DNA from: Pseudorasbora parva
Taxonomy: Eukaryota > Chordata > Actinopteri > Cypriniformes > Gobionidae
NCBI RefSeq assembly: GCF_024679245.1
Contig: NC_090191.1
Span: 372,001-436,000, forward strand
DNA length: 64,000 nt
Direction: 5' to 3'
Both the position numbers and the translations under genes were made by a program. Positions 34,236 to 44,034 of the stretch are shown in pieces (the stretch's first letter is position 1; each line of letters begins with the position of its first letter). The notes below the pieces were generated by a model. That model was given only the letters and a program-made list of their open reading frames with translations, had not been told where the DNA came from and did not search any database.

Positions 34236-34663
34236 TACATGTACATTTAATCATTTAGCAGACGCTTTTATCCAAAGCGACTTACAAAAAAGGGGAGAGC
34301 AAAAGAAGCAACGAAACAAACAAGGCCAACAACCTGTAAGAGCTGTAAGAAGTCTCAGTTAATTAGCACAGTACACTTTTTTTTTTTTTTTTTTGGGACA
34401 AACAAACAAAAAATAATGGATAGTTAAGTGCTATTCTTTATTAGTCAGGTGCAGTTGGAAAATATGTGTCTTAAGATGTTTTTTTTTAAAATGGCTACAG
34501 ACTCGGCAGCACGAATTGAGATCGGCAGGTCATTCCACCAGGTGGGAACGGTCCAGGAAAATGTCCGTGAGAGCGATTTCATGCCTCTTTGGGATGGAAC
34601 CACGAGGCGTCGCTCACTCGCAGAACACAAGCTTCTGGAGGGTGTGTAAGTCTGAGCAAGCAT
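34236..34663 (-). mobile_element. L2-type LINE 3' fragment (RT C-terminus and 3' end)
   Basis: Minus-strand frame: SRSLCSASERRLVVPSQRG, then SRTFSWTVPTWWNDLPISIR, then KKNILRHIFSNC, the C-terminus of an L2 ORF2. The 3' UTR ends in AAGTCGCTTTGGATAAAAGCGTCTGCTAAATG (34255-34285). The family differs from the copies at 24 and 50 kb. Confidence 0.8.
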
Positions 34664-34699
34664 AGATAAGGTGCAATCAGTCGGACATACAGTGCTCAG

Positions 34700-34912
34700 A
34701 GCTCATTCAGTAAATGCACAGCTAAACAGATGTGTTTTGAGTCTGGATTTGAATGTGGCTACTGTTGGAGCACATCTGATCTGTTCAGGAAGCTGGTTCC
34801 AACTGCGGCTGGCATAATAGCTAAAAGCAGAGTCTCCTTGCTTTGAGTGATGTGGCAGAGGGGGCGTGGTTCCGCAAGGTCTGTAGCGGGAGAGAGGGAG
34901 CAAGACCAAGCG
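34700..34912 (-). mobile_element. Second LINE ORF2 C-terminal fragment
   Basis: Minus-strand frame KQGDSAFSYYASRSWNQLPE, IRCAPTVATFKSRLKTHLFS is an L2/CR1-type ORF2 C-terminus of another family. It is 5'-truncated against the LTR that follows. Confidence 0.75.
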
Positions 34913-35390
34913 GGGAGAAAGTAGGTCAAGTGCAAATGACTCACATCTGTGTCTGATTGCAGTAATTGGCTTGGAGAGACGGCTTTAAAACGGCAGCAGA
35001 GACAGAGAGTGAGAGAGACCAGGACTGGGACTGCTGCTGCTAACCCTGAGCATTTTGAATGAGCTGAAGCTGACGAGCTGAGAAACGTTGCCTACCGAGT
35101 TTTGAGTATATGAAAGAAAAGTGCCCTTGTGCGTTATGTTAAAGAGAAGTCTGATCAATAAAAGTGTGCAGTCCCAGTCTCGCCGACCCTGTCTTCTTCC
35201 TTCCATCACACACACACGAACCTTGTCACACTTCTGCCGAAACCCGGGAAGGTAGAAGATCGCCGCCGCCATGCAGACCCTGCCGAAGACACCGCTTGCA
35301 GACATTGTTCAATCGCTCGTCTTCACCATGAACACCATCAAGATCTGCTGGCCGTGAGGGAGGAGCAACAGAAACACATCCTGCCCCGGC
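34913..35390 (+). mobile_element. Gypsy-type LTR, primer-binding region and start of gag
   Basis: An LTR-like stretch with TTTAAAA near 34985 and AATAAAAGTGTGCAG at 35158 ends in TTGTCACA (35222-35230). A CTGCCGAAACCCGGGAAGG primer-site region and an ATG at 35271 follow. The short gag start contains DLLAVREEQQKHI after a frame change. The sequence passes into the DIRS block without an LTR at the other end. Confidence 0.55.
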
Positions 35391-35590
35391 GGTCCGCTGC
35401 TGCATCCACCCCGCCGCCAGTGGCAGCACCTCCTCCTGTCCATCACCAAGGATGCCCGCCCGCCGCCGCCCCTGCCCAGCGGCAGCAGCCACCACCCGGG
35501 CGTAAGCGTGGTGCCGGCCGTGGGAAGGACGTCCAGTCCGCTCAGGCCGCTGCCAAGCCAGATGGCAAGTGCCGTCGTAAGAGACCCTGA
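35390..35590 (+). pseudogene. DIRS gag, C-terminal basic/proline-rich tail
   Basis: The forward frame ends PPVAAPPPVHHQG, PPPGRKRGAGRGKDVQ, AAAKPDGKCRRKRP and a stop at 35588-35590. A proline-rich segment with a basic tail, likely nucleic-acid binding, is usual for DIRS gag. The N-terminal gag domain is absent. Confidence 0.5.
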
Positions 35591-38500
35591 GACAGGCCGC
35601 CCAGAGATGGAGGAGACTGCTCTACAGGGAGTGGCAGCAGCACCAATTCCTCCCCCGGACTGGGGGGTCTTTTGTGTTTAACATCTGTTCCGCCACTGGC
35701 CCTAGTGCCAGTGGTACCCAAAACTTCACAAAAAGAGCAGTTTCCAAAATCTCTGGGTGCCAAGAGAGCACACTTGGCGGTGGTCGACACTCCCATGCCT
35801 TGTCAACCTCAAACGCCTCTCCAATTGGCAGCAATCCCCCTCAGTGGAAGCAGGTAGGTGCTGCCCCGCGCACACAGACCCCGCCTCTGGCTGCTACCAT
35901 GCCATCCGGGCCGGGTCCCTGCATGCCACTGCACTGCTCCACTACGGGTACGTCTGTGGTGCCGTTGGTCCCACTGGTTCGGTCGCTGGGGGCCTGGCTA
36001 GCACTCCCCAGCCCGTCCCGCTGGCTCATCCGTACCATCAAACTCGGCTATGCGATTCAGTTCGCCCGGCATCCCCCCAAGTTCAGTTCAGGGATGTTCA
36101 CTTCACCTCTGTGTTAAAGGAGGGCGCCCCAGTGCTTCAGGCGGAGATCGCAGTCCTACTGACGAAGGACGCGATCAAGCCAATTCCTCCAGCCGATATG
36201 AAGAGCGGCTTTTACAGCCCATACTTCATTGTGCCCAAGAAAAGCGGCGGGTTACGTCCGATCTTGGATCTGCGATTCTTGAACCGGTCCCTTCACAGGC
36301 TGCCGTTCAGAATGCTAACGCAGAAATGCATCTTCAGGTGCATCCGTCCCCAAGATTGGTTTGCATCGATCGACTGGTTTGCATCTCGATTCTCCCTCAA
36401 CACAGACCGTTTCTACACTTTGCGTTTGACGGATGAGCATATCAGTACAAAGTCCTACCCTTCGGGCTCTCCCTGTCGCCCCATGTCTTCATAAAAGTCA
36501 CGGAGGCGGCTATTGCTCCCATGAGAGAGCATGGTGTTCACATCCTCAACTACTTCGACGACTGGCTGATCCTTGCCCAGTCGCAAGAGCAGTTGTGCGA
36601 ACACAGGGACATGGTGCTCAAGCACCTCAGCCAGTTGGGGTTTCGGGTCAACTGGGAAAAGAGCAAACTTTGTCCCACGCAGAGGATCTCTTTTCTCGGG
36701 ATGGAGCTGGATTTGGTCGCCCTGACAGCGCACCTCACAGAGGAGCTCGTCCAGTCGGTGTTGAACTGCTTGAATTTGTTCAAATGCAGGACAGCGATCC
36801 CACTGAAACAATTTCAGAGGCTCCTGGGGCATATGGCATCCGTAGCCGCGGTCATGCCACTCAGATTACTTCATATGAGACAGCTTCAACGCTGGCTACA
36901 CGACCGAGTCTGTGTCTCAGTCACACTGAGGTGCCGCCAAACCTTCAGCCCGTGGTTGGACCATGTATTTCTATGGGCGGGGGTGCCCCTAGGACAGGTA
37001 TCCAGGCATGCGATTGTCTCCGCGGATGCCTCATCCACCAGTTGGGGTGCCACATACAACGGGCTTGCAGTTTCAGGTCTGTGGACGGGGCCTCAACTGC
37101 AATGGCACATCAACTGCCTGGAGTTGTTAGAAGTTCGTCTTGCCCAGAGCCGCTTCAAGACGCTGCTTCAGGGCAAGCACGTTCTGGTCTGTATGGATAG
37201 CACTGCAGCCATTGCTTACATCAACAAACAAGGTGGTCTACGCTCCCGTCGCATGTCACAACTCGCCCACCACCTCCTGCTATGGAGTCAAAAGCATCTG
37301 AGGTCACTTCGTGCCATTCACATTCCGGGTCTGCTCAATCGTGCAGCCGACGAGCTCTCACGACACCCAGTTCTCCCGGGAGAGTGGAGACTCAATCCCC
37401 AGGTGGTCCAGCTGATATGGAGCCGCTTCGGGACTGCACGGTAGACCTGTTTGCAGCCCCAGACACGGCCCATTGCCAGTTGTTTTATCCCCTGACCCTC
37501 GGCACGGATGCCCTGGGACACAGCTGGCCCCGGGGCCTACGCAAATATGCGTTCCCCCCAGTGAGCCTTCTCGCACAGACACTGTGCAAGGTCAGGGAGG
37601 TTGAGGAGCAGGTCCTGTTGGTAGCTCCGTATTGGCCCAACAGGACGTGGTTCCCGGAACTAGTGCTCCTTGCGACAGCACCTCCTTGGCCCATTCCTCT
37701 GAGGAAGGACCTCCTGACTAAAAGACGGGGCACCCTCTGGCATCCGCATCCAGACCTCTGGAAACTCCATGTCTGTTGAGTCCTCCGCAACCCGCGTCTA
37801 ACACTCGCATGCATTGGTGGAACTGCTGTTAGGCTGGGTTTCATATGTCGTGACCCCTACGGCGGTCCCATATGTGTATTCTTCCACGGTACGGCTCCCT
37901 ACGGTGAGCCCTCGGTAGAGCCTGCTCTGCCATCTCAGTGCGGTGTTGCTCCCCTGCCTAAGAAGGCCGGGGCCACCCCTGAGACTTCCGTGTGTTGCAC
38001 TGCCCACGGCCAGTCCATAGGTGCACTCTCCACATGGTAATTCCCTCTGGGGTGATGTGGCTTCCGCAGCGGCCCCCAGGCCACGCTTTCCCAGTGTTAT
38101 CCAATAGTCTGCTGAATAGGTCTTGTGGAACAGCAGTGTGACTCTCCCTGCAGGAATTTCCGCGTCCGGTACAGACGGGGTCTGAGGGGCTCTAGCAGGG
38201 CACTGGAAGTGGTAGTAACGGTGGCGTTTTCCAAAGGGATCCCAATTCGTTTGTCATTCCGACGTACATCGAAGTGACCGTCTGAAAGGGAACGTCTCGG
38301 TGACGTATGGTAACCCTTGATCCCTGAAAGAGGGAACGGAGACGTACGTCCCGTCGCCACAGTTGCTGTACCATCACTGCAGTTCGAGCCACGGGTTCGG
38401 CTCCTGAGTGAAAAACAACAGTGCGTGGGGATCACTTCCACTTTATACCCACGCCGCGGGGGCGGGTGCGATATGCAAAGCACGCACGCCAATGTTCATT

Positions 38501-38608
38501 GGCCCGTTTTCTATATCTCCAAGCTGATAGGGGCTCCCAGAACTGATCCCAATTCGTTCCCTCCTTCAGGGAATGAGGGTTACCATACGTAACCGAGACG
38601 TTTTCTTC
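35391..38608 (+). mobile_element. DIRS retrotransposon (gag C-terminus, RT-RNase H, 3' inverted repeats), recombinase missing
   Basis: Order: proline-rich gag end (to 35590), RT-RNase H (about 36100-37779), non-coding 3' region, then split inverted repeats. GTCTCGGTGACGTATGGTAACC at 38297-38318 pairs with the reverse complement of 38581-38602, with AGGGAACGGAGACG between. No tyrosine recombinase motif can be read after 37780, so the copy is internally deleted. Confidence 0.85.
36100..37779 (+). pseudogene. DIRS reverse transcriptase-RNase H polyprotein, frameshifted
   Basis: RT N-part (frame 35757-36494): AIKPIPPADMKSGFYSPYF, IVPKKSGGLRPILDLRFLN, PQDWFASID, then a frame break at about 36370-36520. 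From 36521 an open 307-codon stretch carries the catalytic block HILNYFDDWLILAQ (YFDD rather than the usual YLDD), FLGMELDL and the RNase H part VSADASSTSWGATYNG, LELLEVRLA, VCMDSTAAIAYINKQGG and AIHIPGLLNRAADELSR. A further shift leads to VDLFAAPDTAHCQLFYPL and LLVAPYWPNRTWFPELV. Reverse transcription in DIRS yields circular DNA for recombinase integration. Frame breaks prevent function. Confidence 0.85.
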
Positions 38609-38803
38609 TAGCTACGTCTCATTTAGAAGCAAAAAATCAAGGTAGTTTGTGATTATTAAGTCGTTGACTAGAAATGATTTGTTCTTAATTGAACAGATGT
38701 TTAGACGTGCTAACTTAACAGTATACATTCTTTCCCCCACCTTAGTCTTAATTTGACAAGTGACAGGCAGCAGATTATATTGATTTGCTAAACGGCCTGA
38801 CAA
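38609..38803 (-). mobile_element. LINE endonuclease N-terminal fragment
   Basis: Minus-strand frame QYNLLPVTCQIKTKVGER, LARLNICSIKNKSFLVND and YLDFLLLNET resembles the start of the APE endonuclease of CR1/L2-type ORF2. It ends abruptly at the DIRS edge, so the DIRS element may have inserted into it. Confidence 0.6.
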
Positions 38804-39544
38804 GACTTTCTTTCACGTAACAGAATGGAAATAGAGAACGAGATAGGCACACTGGGTTACACTGGGCATACACCTGCATACATTTAAAAAAGGACCGATA
38901 GAGAACCAGAGAAAACATGGGCTATATATACACACAGGAAAGGCAAGCTAAATGAGATAACAAGGGGTGTGCTGAATGGAAAACACCTGGGGAGACTAAT
39001 AAACATGAGAAACTACAAAACCACACAGAAACAGGACACAGAAACAATGCACAGATGACCTTCAACATAAGTCCCACAGAGTGCCAGACACAGAACAGAT
39101 GGGACAACAACTTCAGGGTATTAAATAGTGTATTTTTAAAATACTTTTAGTGCATTGTTACAATGATTATTTTGAACATACAAATATATTTTAAAGTAGT
39201 GTTCAAATAAGCACAAAAAGTACACAGAACTTTCATTTTAGGGATATTTTTCTAAGATATATTTTTTAAAAATATTCTACAATTATTTTAAAGTGTTTTA
39301 AACATTATGATGGTAATATACTTTTACAAACTTTTTTTATTAGTATAATTACAATATACTATTGAAAAAGAAAATATACTTGAAATAAATAAAGTATAGC
39401 CTACTCCTTTTTTGCCAGGGTCATGTTGTTTTTTGTATAAGATTATTAATGTAATATTGTTGTGCTTTCTTATGTCTCATCATGACCTCACATGTACTGT
39501 AATGTTGATTCACATTTGGTTGAATAAAAAGCATTTAAGTGGGT
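38804..39544. other. Intron 1 sequence without recognised features
   Basis: 38930-39010 has an LTR-like patch (AATAAACATGAGAAACTAC), but no ends can be defined. Confidence 0.35.
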
Positions 39545-39556
39545 ACAGTACAGCAC

Positions 39557-39647
39557 CTGGCATGAAGGAATCCTCACGGCAGTCATACAGCATCCCAGGA
39601 TACAGAGGTCTTCCTAGAGCTGCCACTTCAATGTGCTCTGATGCCAT
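39557..39647 (-). CDS. SNTX-like protein, coding exon 1 (N-terminus)
   Basis: The ATG at 39647 is in a CC-ATGG context and starts 30 codons plus one base: MASEHIEVAALGRPLYPGML, then YDCREDSFMP. This is the conserved opening of fish SNTX-like proteins (LGRP..pGMLYDCR). The donor CCAG/GTGCTG at 39556-39555 has GT but a poor downstream consensus. The exon ends in phase 1, joining exactly with exon 2 (28526). Just upstream TTTCCTGCAG at 39650-39659 makes an acceptor, so the ATG lies two bases into this exon and a non-coding exon must precede it. A matching one is at 40506-40570. Without the distant partners this short exon would look like noise; the phase fit and motif make it convincing. Confidence 0.8.
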
Positions 39648-39822
39648 GGCTGCAGGAAATCACAGTGAACAATGGGGATATTTATACATTTGAAGTTTAA
39701 TAGTGACTACTTTATCATTCTAAAGTTATTTTGACGTGTTACTGATTTCATTTGTTCTTATATTGTTTTAAAAATCTGTAAAATGCAATCTAATTCAGTG
39801 TCTAAAAATCCATAAAAATAAG

Positions 39823-40272
39823 GGTAACAATTTACAATACGGGTGCACTAATATCATTAATTCATGCTTAACTTATGCACAGAATATCATGAGTTAATGT
39901 ATAACTAATGGTGAACTAACCCATTTATTAATGATTACTGCATCAGATTCTACATGATTAATAGATTAAGTAATCATTAAATAGTTATTAGCTAAATGTG
40001 TCATAATGTATTCATTCCTTAATAACATATTATATTAACTAATAATGTAAATTAACATGTTAATTACCACAAGGGGTCAAAGCCATGCATTTCAACTTCC
40101 AGATGTCTGCTTTAATTAATCATTAGCTAAAGATTTATAAAGGTATCATTATGTTATGACTTTACTTGTTGGGGCACATGATTATTAACTAATTGATTAA
40201 GTAATAATATGTAATTGTGGTTATGGGTTTTGAATTAGTTAATAGTAATGTTGCCCAATGAGTAAAATTACC
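39823..40272. mobile_element. hAT-type MITE with 8-bp target duplication
   Basis: A 450-bp AT-rich element starting GGTAACAATTTAC and ending (inverted) GGTAATTTTACT. It is flanked by perfect AAAATAAG copies at 39815-39822 and 40273-40280. The inverted duplicate at 60208-60222 shows the empty site with one AAATAAG. An 8-bp duplication is the hAT signature. Confidence 0.88.
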
Positions 40273-40505
40273 AAAATAAGGCATAAATCCCTCCTTCACT
40301 GAATGCAATGCATTCAATAATTTCTAACCGTTGCCTGCGGTGAAGTGACATCTGCATCTGATTAGTTTGAGGATATATTTGAGTTCCTAATGCATTTTGA
40401 GTCTTCCTGCAATACAGTCGAGATCTAAACAGCTCATAATCTGCAGGTGGCTGTTCACACTGTCATAACACTGCCTGTTCGTATCATTTTAAAGCGGTGT
40501 CTCAC

Positions 40506-40606
40506 CTGGGCTCCTTGTGTGTATTCGGTATATTGATGAATGAAGTCGTCTGGTACGCTCTTCAGTTGAAGTCTGAAGTCAACTGGGTTCTTTGGTCATA
40601 TTTATA
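40506..40606 (-). promoter_or_regulatory. Core promoter and 5' UTR exon of the SNTX-like gene
   Basis: On the minus strand TATAAATA lies at 40606-40599. A start site would fall near 40570, and a non-coding exon then runs to AGCCCAG/GTGAGAC (donor at 40505-40504). The next acceptor is TTTCCTGCAG before the ATG exon. The whole segment is mirrored at 59887-59987 with very few differences. Start site and exon are inferred from sequence only. Confidence 0.6.
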
Positions 40607-41265
40607 GTGCTAATGTTCAGGAAATGTTTCCCTAGAGCATTTTGATTGGTAGAAGACAGAGAAATGTATCTGGTTAGACGTGTATTGCTCAACAGGAGGG
40701 TAAATACCTGGCTCCTTTAAATCTTTCAGACTAAACCACTCCCTCCTGTGTTCTGATTTGGTATCCGTTACCATAACTCTACTGTCCCCTCGGGGCTCTG
40801 TGGCCTGGGTCACATTCTTCAGCTGACTTTCTTAGATAAATGTTGTTGTTTTTTTTCACTGCATTTCTTCACTCTTAAGTCTTCCTTTACATAATTCCTG
40901 ACATGTTAATTCTTGCAAAAACAGTTTGTTAACACTTTATATTGTCCAAAAGGGACCATTATTCTCCTGACTGTAAATAACTATACTCTACTAATACTCT
41001 AATTAGATGTGGCATTGCTTATAGGCAACAGAATATGTTAAAGGGACATCCATGACATTTTACAATGAAGATTGTCAACAAAGCAGCTTCAGTGTTAAAC
41101 AGGACAATACTGCAGCAGAATTAGATTGGGCTGTACAGTCGTTCTGGAGTAAACAGTGATGTTATCAGCTTATTTTAATTTATCAGAGAGAGACAATGTT
41201 GGCAGATCAGTATTATAGTTTATAGAATCAAATAAGACATAAATCATTATTTTTATTTGTATATT

Positions 41266-41524
41266 AATGGGGCGGCAGTGGTTCATGTAGATTGCCTACA
41301 AACCAGAAGGTTGGTGGTTCGATCCCCGGTTCCACCTGACCAAGTGTCGAAGTGTCCATGAGCAAGACACCTAACCCCAGCTGCTCCCGACGAGCTGGAT
41401 GGTGTCTTACATGGCTGACATCGCCGTCGGTGTATGAATGGGTGAATGTGAGGGAAAATGTAAAGCGCTTTGGATGGCCATAGGGTCTGTTAAAAGCGCT
41501 ATATAAATGCAGTCCATTTACCAT
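41266..41524 (+). mobile_element. tRNA-derived SINE
   Basis: A-box region CAGTGGTTCATGTAGATTG, B box GTGGTTCGATCCC, then a tail GTAAAGCGCTTTGGATGGCC ... AAAAGCGCTATATAAATGCAG. Flanking ATTTGTATA/ATTTATATA resembles a target duplication inside the L2 3' UTR. Confidence 0.85.
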
Positions 41525-41557
41525 TTATATAGTTGAATAACTTGGATCATAATTTTA

Positions 41558-42267
41558 GGGCGTTTTCACACCTGAAAGTCTGCACCAAGGTCCAAACCAA
41601 AGTTCGTGTTTTGATACATTATATCCATTTGGTTAGTTTGGGTTTGCTTTCACATTGCAGTTATGCGAGCGCACTAAATAACTTTAAATGACGCACTGGC
41701 GTCCTGACGTCATCATCTATGTGGGCTGCATCTTAACATTGATTGGTTTGTTAGCGGACGTGCGTCTGACGTCAGTGTGTTGTCAATTCAGCGGCTAACT
41801 TTGACAAGAATGAATGAACAGACGCATATTGTTGCCAATACTGTTAATATTATGGCATTACTCTCTGCAGCACCAACTATACTCGAGGCTAATCCACCAA
41901 ATGAACGTCCTCGTTCTGCAAACATTTTATTGGCGCCGACAGGAAAGGAGGAGAAGACTAAGCTACTTTTTTAGCCAAACAATGTATTTTCTTTTATAGT
42001 TATGTTTAAATATTATAATGTTATTTTTAAATTTCATCTAGGCTATATTGATTATGAAACGTGCACAGATGTGCAATATAAGACATCAAGTCAGAAATGA
42101 TTTTGACCACTTCTTTAAGTTTTGTTTTGTAGAAAGCTTTGTATAAATTGTATGTTAATTTTGGTCCAGACCGTGGTCCGCAGGAGGTTTCACACCTGTA
42201 ATTTTGGTTCGTACCAAACTGAAAAGTCAGAAATTCTGGACCAAACAAGGTAGGTGTGAACGCACCC
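41558..42267. mobile_element. PIF-Harbinger MITE, TTA duplication
   Basis: Termini GGGCGTTTTCACACCTG and (inverted) GGGTGCGTTCACACCTA, flanked by TTA at 41555-41557 and 42268-42270. The L2 3' UTR resumes exactly after it. No transposase. Confidence 0.88.
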
Positions 42268-43140
42268 TTAATGTCCTCAACTGAGCAAGCCAAGCCGAAG
42301 GCGACCAAAGGAACCGAAACTCCATCAGGGCATGATGGAGAAAAATAAACCTTGGGAGAAACCAGACTCAGTCGGGGTGCCAGTTCTCCTCTGGCCTATT
42401 AACACACCGTGGAGGATTATTATTCTGGCAACCTTACAGGTCAGAAATCATATTAGATTGGAATATTCAACATTTCAGGGTATCACGGAAGAGACGGGTT
42501 TATTTAGGATGGTGCGTTGATTACACAAGAGTATGAATACATGAAAGATCGACGTTATTGGAAGATTGGAAAGATGACGTGCCGGTGAGGTAAATTCAGA
42601 GGAGACACCAATTGACACGGCTCAGCAGACACTCCAGGATGAGCTGGTCATGTCCAGGCGCAGGTCCACTGTCCGGACTCTTGTTCAGTCATGCAGTGTG
42701 AAAAGAGCACTGTGACCCGACGAGTCTGAAAATCATGCAGTCTGAGCTCGGCTTTAGCGTAGATGCCACTCTTTTTATGATGTAACGAGTCCATCAGGTG
42801 TTATGGGAAGTGTTCCCGGTTCCGGCTGACCTAGTTAATGCAGCCTAACAATCAGTCAATTGATCTGAATAATGAGAGTTAATAATGTTCTGTGTGTATG
42901 CCATAGTAAAGAGATGTGTTTTTAGTCTAGATTTAAACTGACAGAGTGTGTCTGCTTCCCGAACAATGCTAGGAAGACTATTCCACAGTTTAGGAGCTAA
43001 ATAGGAAAAGGATTGGCCGCCTGCAGTTGATTTAGATATTCTAGGTATTATCAACTGGCCAGAGTTTTGAGACCGCAATAGACGTGATGGAGTATAATGT
43101 GTTAAGAGCTCGCTTAAGTACTGGGGAGCTAAACTATTCA

Positions 43141-43262
43141 GTGGTTGTTATGAAGAAGTACAGCCAAATCTAATTCTGTTGCACTATTGTCCTGTTTGAC
43201 ACTGAAGCTGCTTTGACACAATCGGCGTTGTAAAAGAGCTGTATAAATTGATTTAACTTGAC
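43141..43262 (+). mobile_element. L2 LINE 3' terminus, plus strand
   Basis: Ends CTGCTTTGACACAATCGGCG, TTGTAAAAGAGCTGTATAAATTGATTTAACTTGAC, the L2 3' end opposite in strand to the preceding fragment. Confidence 0.7.
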
Positions 43263-43500
43263 TTGACATGGTAACCTCTCCCTTGTAAAGTAAATATGAC
43301 CTGCCTGCACCATTTTAAGACAATGGCAGAAAGCCCAACCCAGTTTTCCAGTTTGTCAAGAAGTATGCTGTTATCGGCAGTGTCAAATGCTTCACTGAGA
43401 TCAAGAGGCACCAGCGCTGATGTTTGGCCTTTATCTGTATTAACCTCTGAGCCCTGAGCTGTGCTCTGGGCGCTGGTGGTGTTTTGACAGGCTCTCACAT
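43263..43500 (-). mobile_element. LINE reverse transcriptase fragment
   Basis: Minus-strand frame VPLDLSEAFDTADNSILLDK, LENWVGLSAIVLKW is the RT block around the first catalytic Asp of an L2/CR1-type ORF2. Both sides are truncated. Confidence 0.7.
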
Positions 43501-44034
43501 TTGTGCCATTTTCATGTATTTAATTATCTATTTTGATGTAGTTTCACGTTTTATTCTGTATTCAGCACAATCTCTGCTACAATAATAGATGAGAGCAACA
43601 TGAATGTTAAAAGTTGTAGTTTTGAGGTGTCTTTTGGGGTGCTTTCTTTTTCGGTTTTTGCCAATTCTTTGCAATTCTTTTTCTTTTTCTCTGCCCGTTT
43701 CTTTTGTCTTTCTTTATAAGCATTTTCCTCAGTTAGGATGGCCAGTTAGGTCTTAACATTTATTTGTGTTCTGGTGGAACATTTTTTTTTTCAAGTTTTT
43801 CTACCTGAATCAATTTGCTTTGGCACAACAGGTGGTTAAGGTAACTGCAAGAAAATATACTTTTACATGCAAAAAATATATATTTTTGTGAAAAAAAAAA
43901 CATGAAGGTTCTCTCCTTCATAGTCTAGGGGAAATGGGGAAGAGCTTGAAAACATAATGTCACATGACCACAAATGTGTCTCACATTACCCGATGATTTG
44001 CATTACCCTGTTCTACCCTAAAAGTGTGTTTACA
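43501..44034. other. Spacer without recognised features
   Basis: T- and A-rich runs; nothing assigned. Confidence 0.4.

Larger units (their letters stand above)
5678..40570 (-). other. SNTX-like gene, transcription unit span (three coding exons plus 5' UTR exon)
   Basis: This entry ties the exons together: 5' UTR exon ~40506-40570, coding exon 1 39557-39647, exon 2 26820-28526 and exon 3 5678-6201. Coding lengths are 91, 1707 and 524 nt, together 774 codons including the stop. Both coding introns split a codon after its first base, so all frames agree. Order, strand and phase fit the fish stonustoxin/neoverrucotoxin-like family (N-terminal segment, helical and thioredoxin-like regions, FN3, PRY-SPRY). 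Introns of about 11.0 and 20.6 kb are filled with transposons. The joins are inferred. An extra exon inside the 20.6 kb intron cannot be ruled out, but none is needed. Confidence 0.65.
39700..41020 (-). repeat. Inverted duplication, outer pair, left arm
   Basis: Reverse complement matches 59490-60320, including the TATA box, 5' UTR exon and donor. The only large difference is the hAT MITE (39823-40272) present here and absent from the right arm. Homology ends about 50 bp upstream of the coding exon 1 acceptor. Confidence 0.9.
41070..43140 (-). mobile_element. L2-type LINE (RT C-terminus and long 3' UTR) with two nested insertions
   Basis: The ORF2 end (43140-42845) reads RSQNSGQLIIPRISKSTAGG, SFSYLAPKLWNSLPSIVREA and FKSRLKTHLFTMAYT. 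The 3' UTR follows to about 41070 and is the same as at 49800-50685. It is split by a tRNA-SINE (41266-41524) and a Harbinger MITE (41558-42267). The very 3' end is eroded. Confidence 0.8.

Noticed and set aside
38612..38803. One LINE split by DIRS, with its C-terminus at 34703-34909
   Set aside because: Both fragments are minus strand, but most of RT is missing between them and family identity cannot be shown; left as separate fragments.
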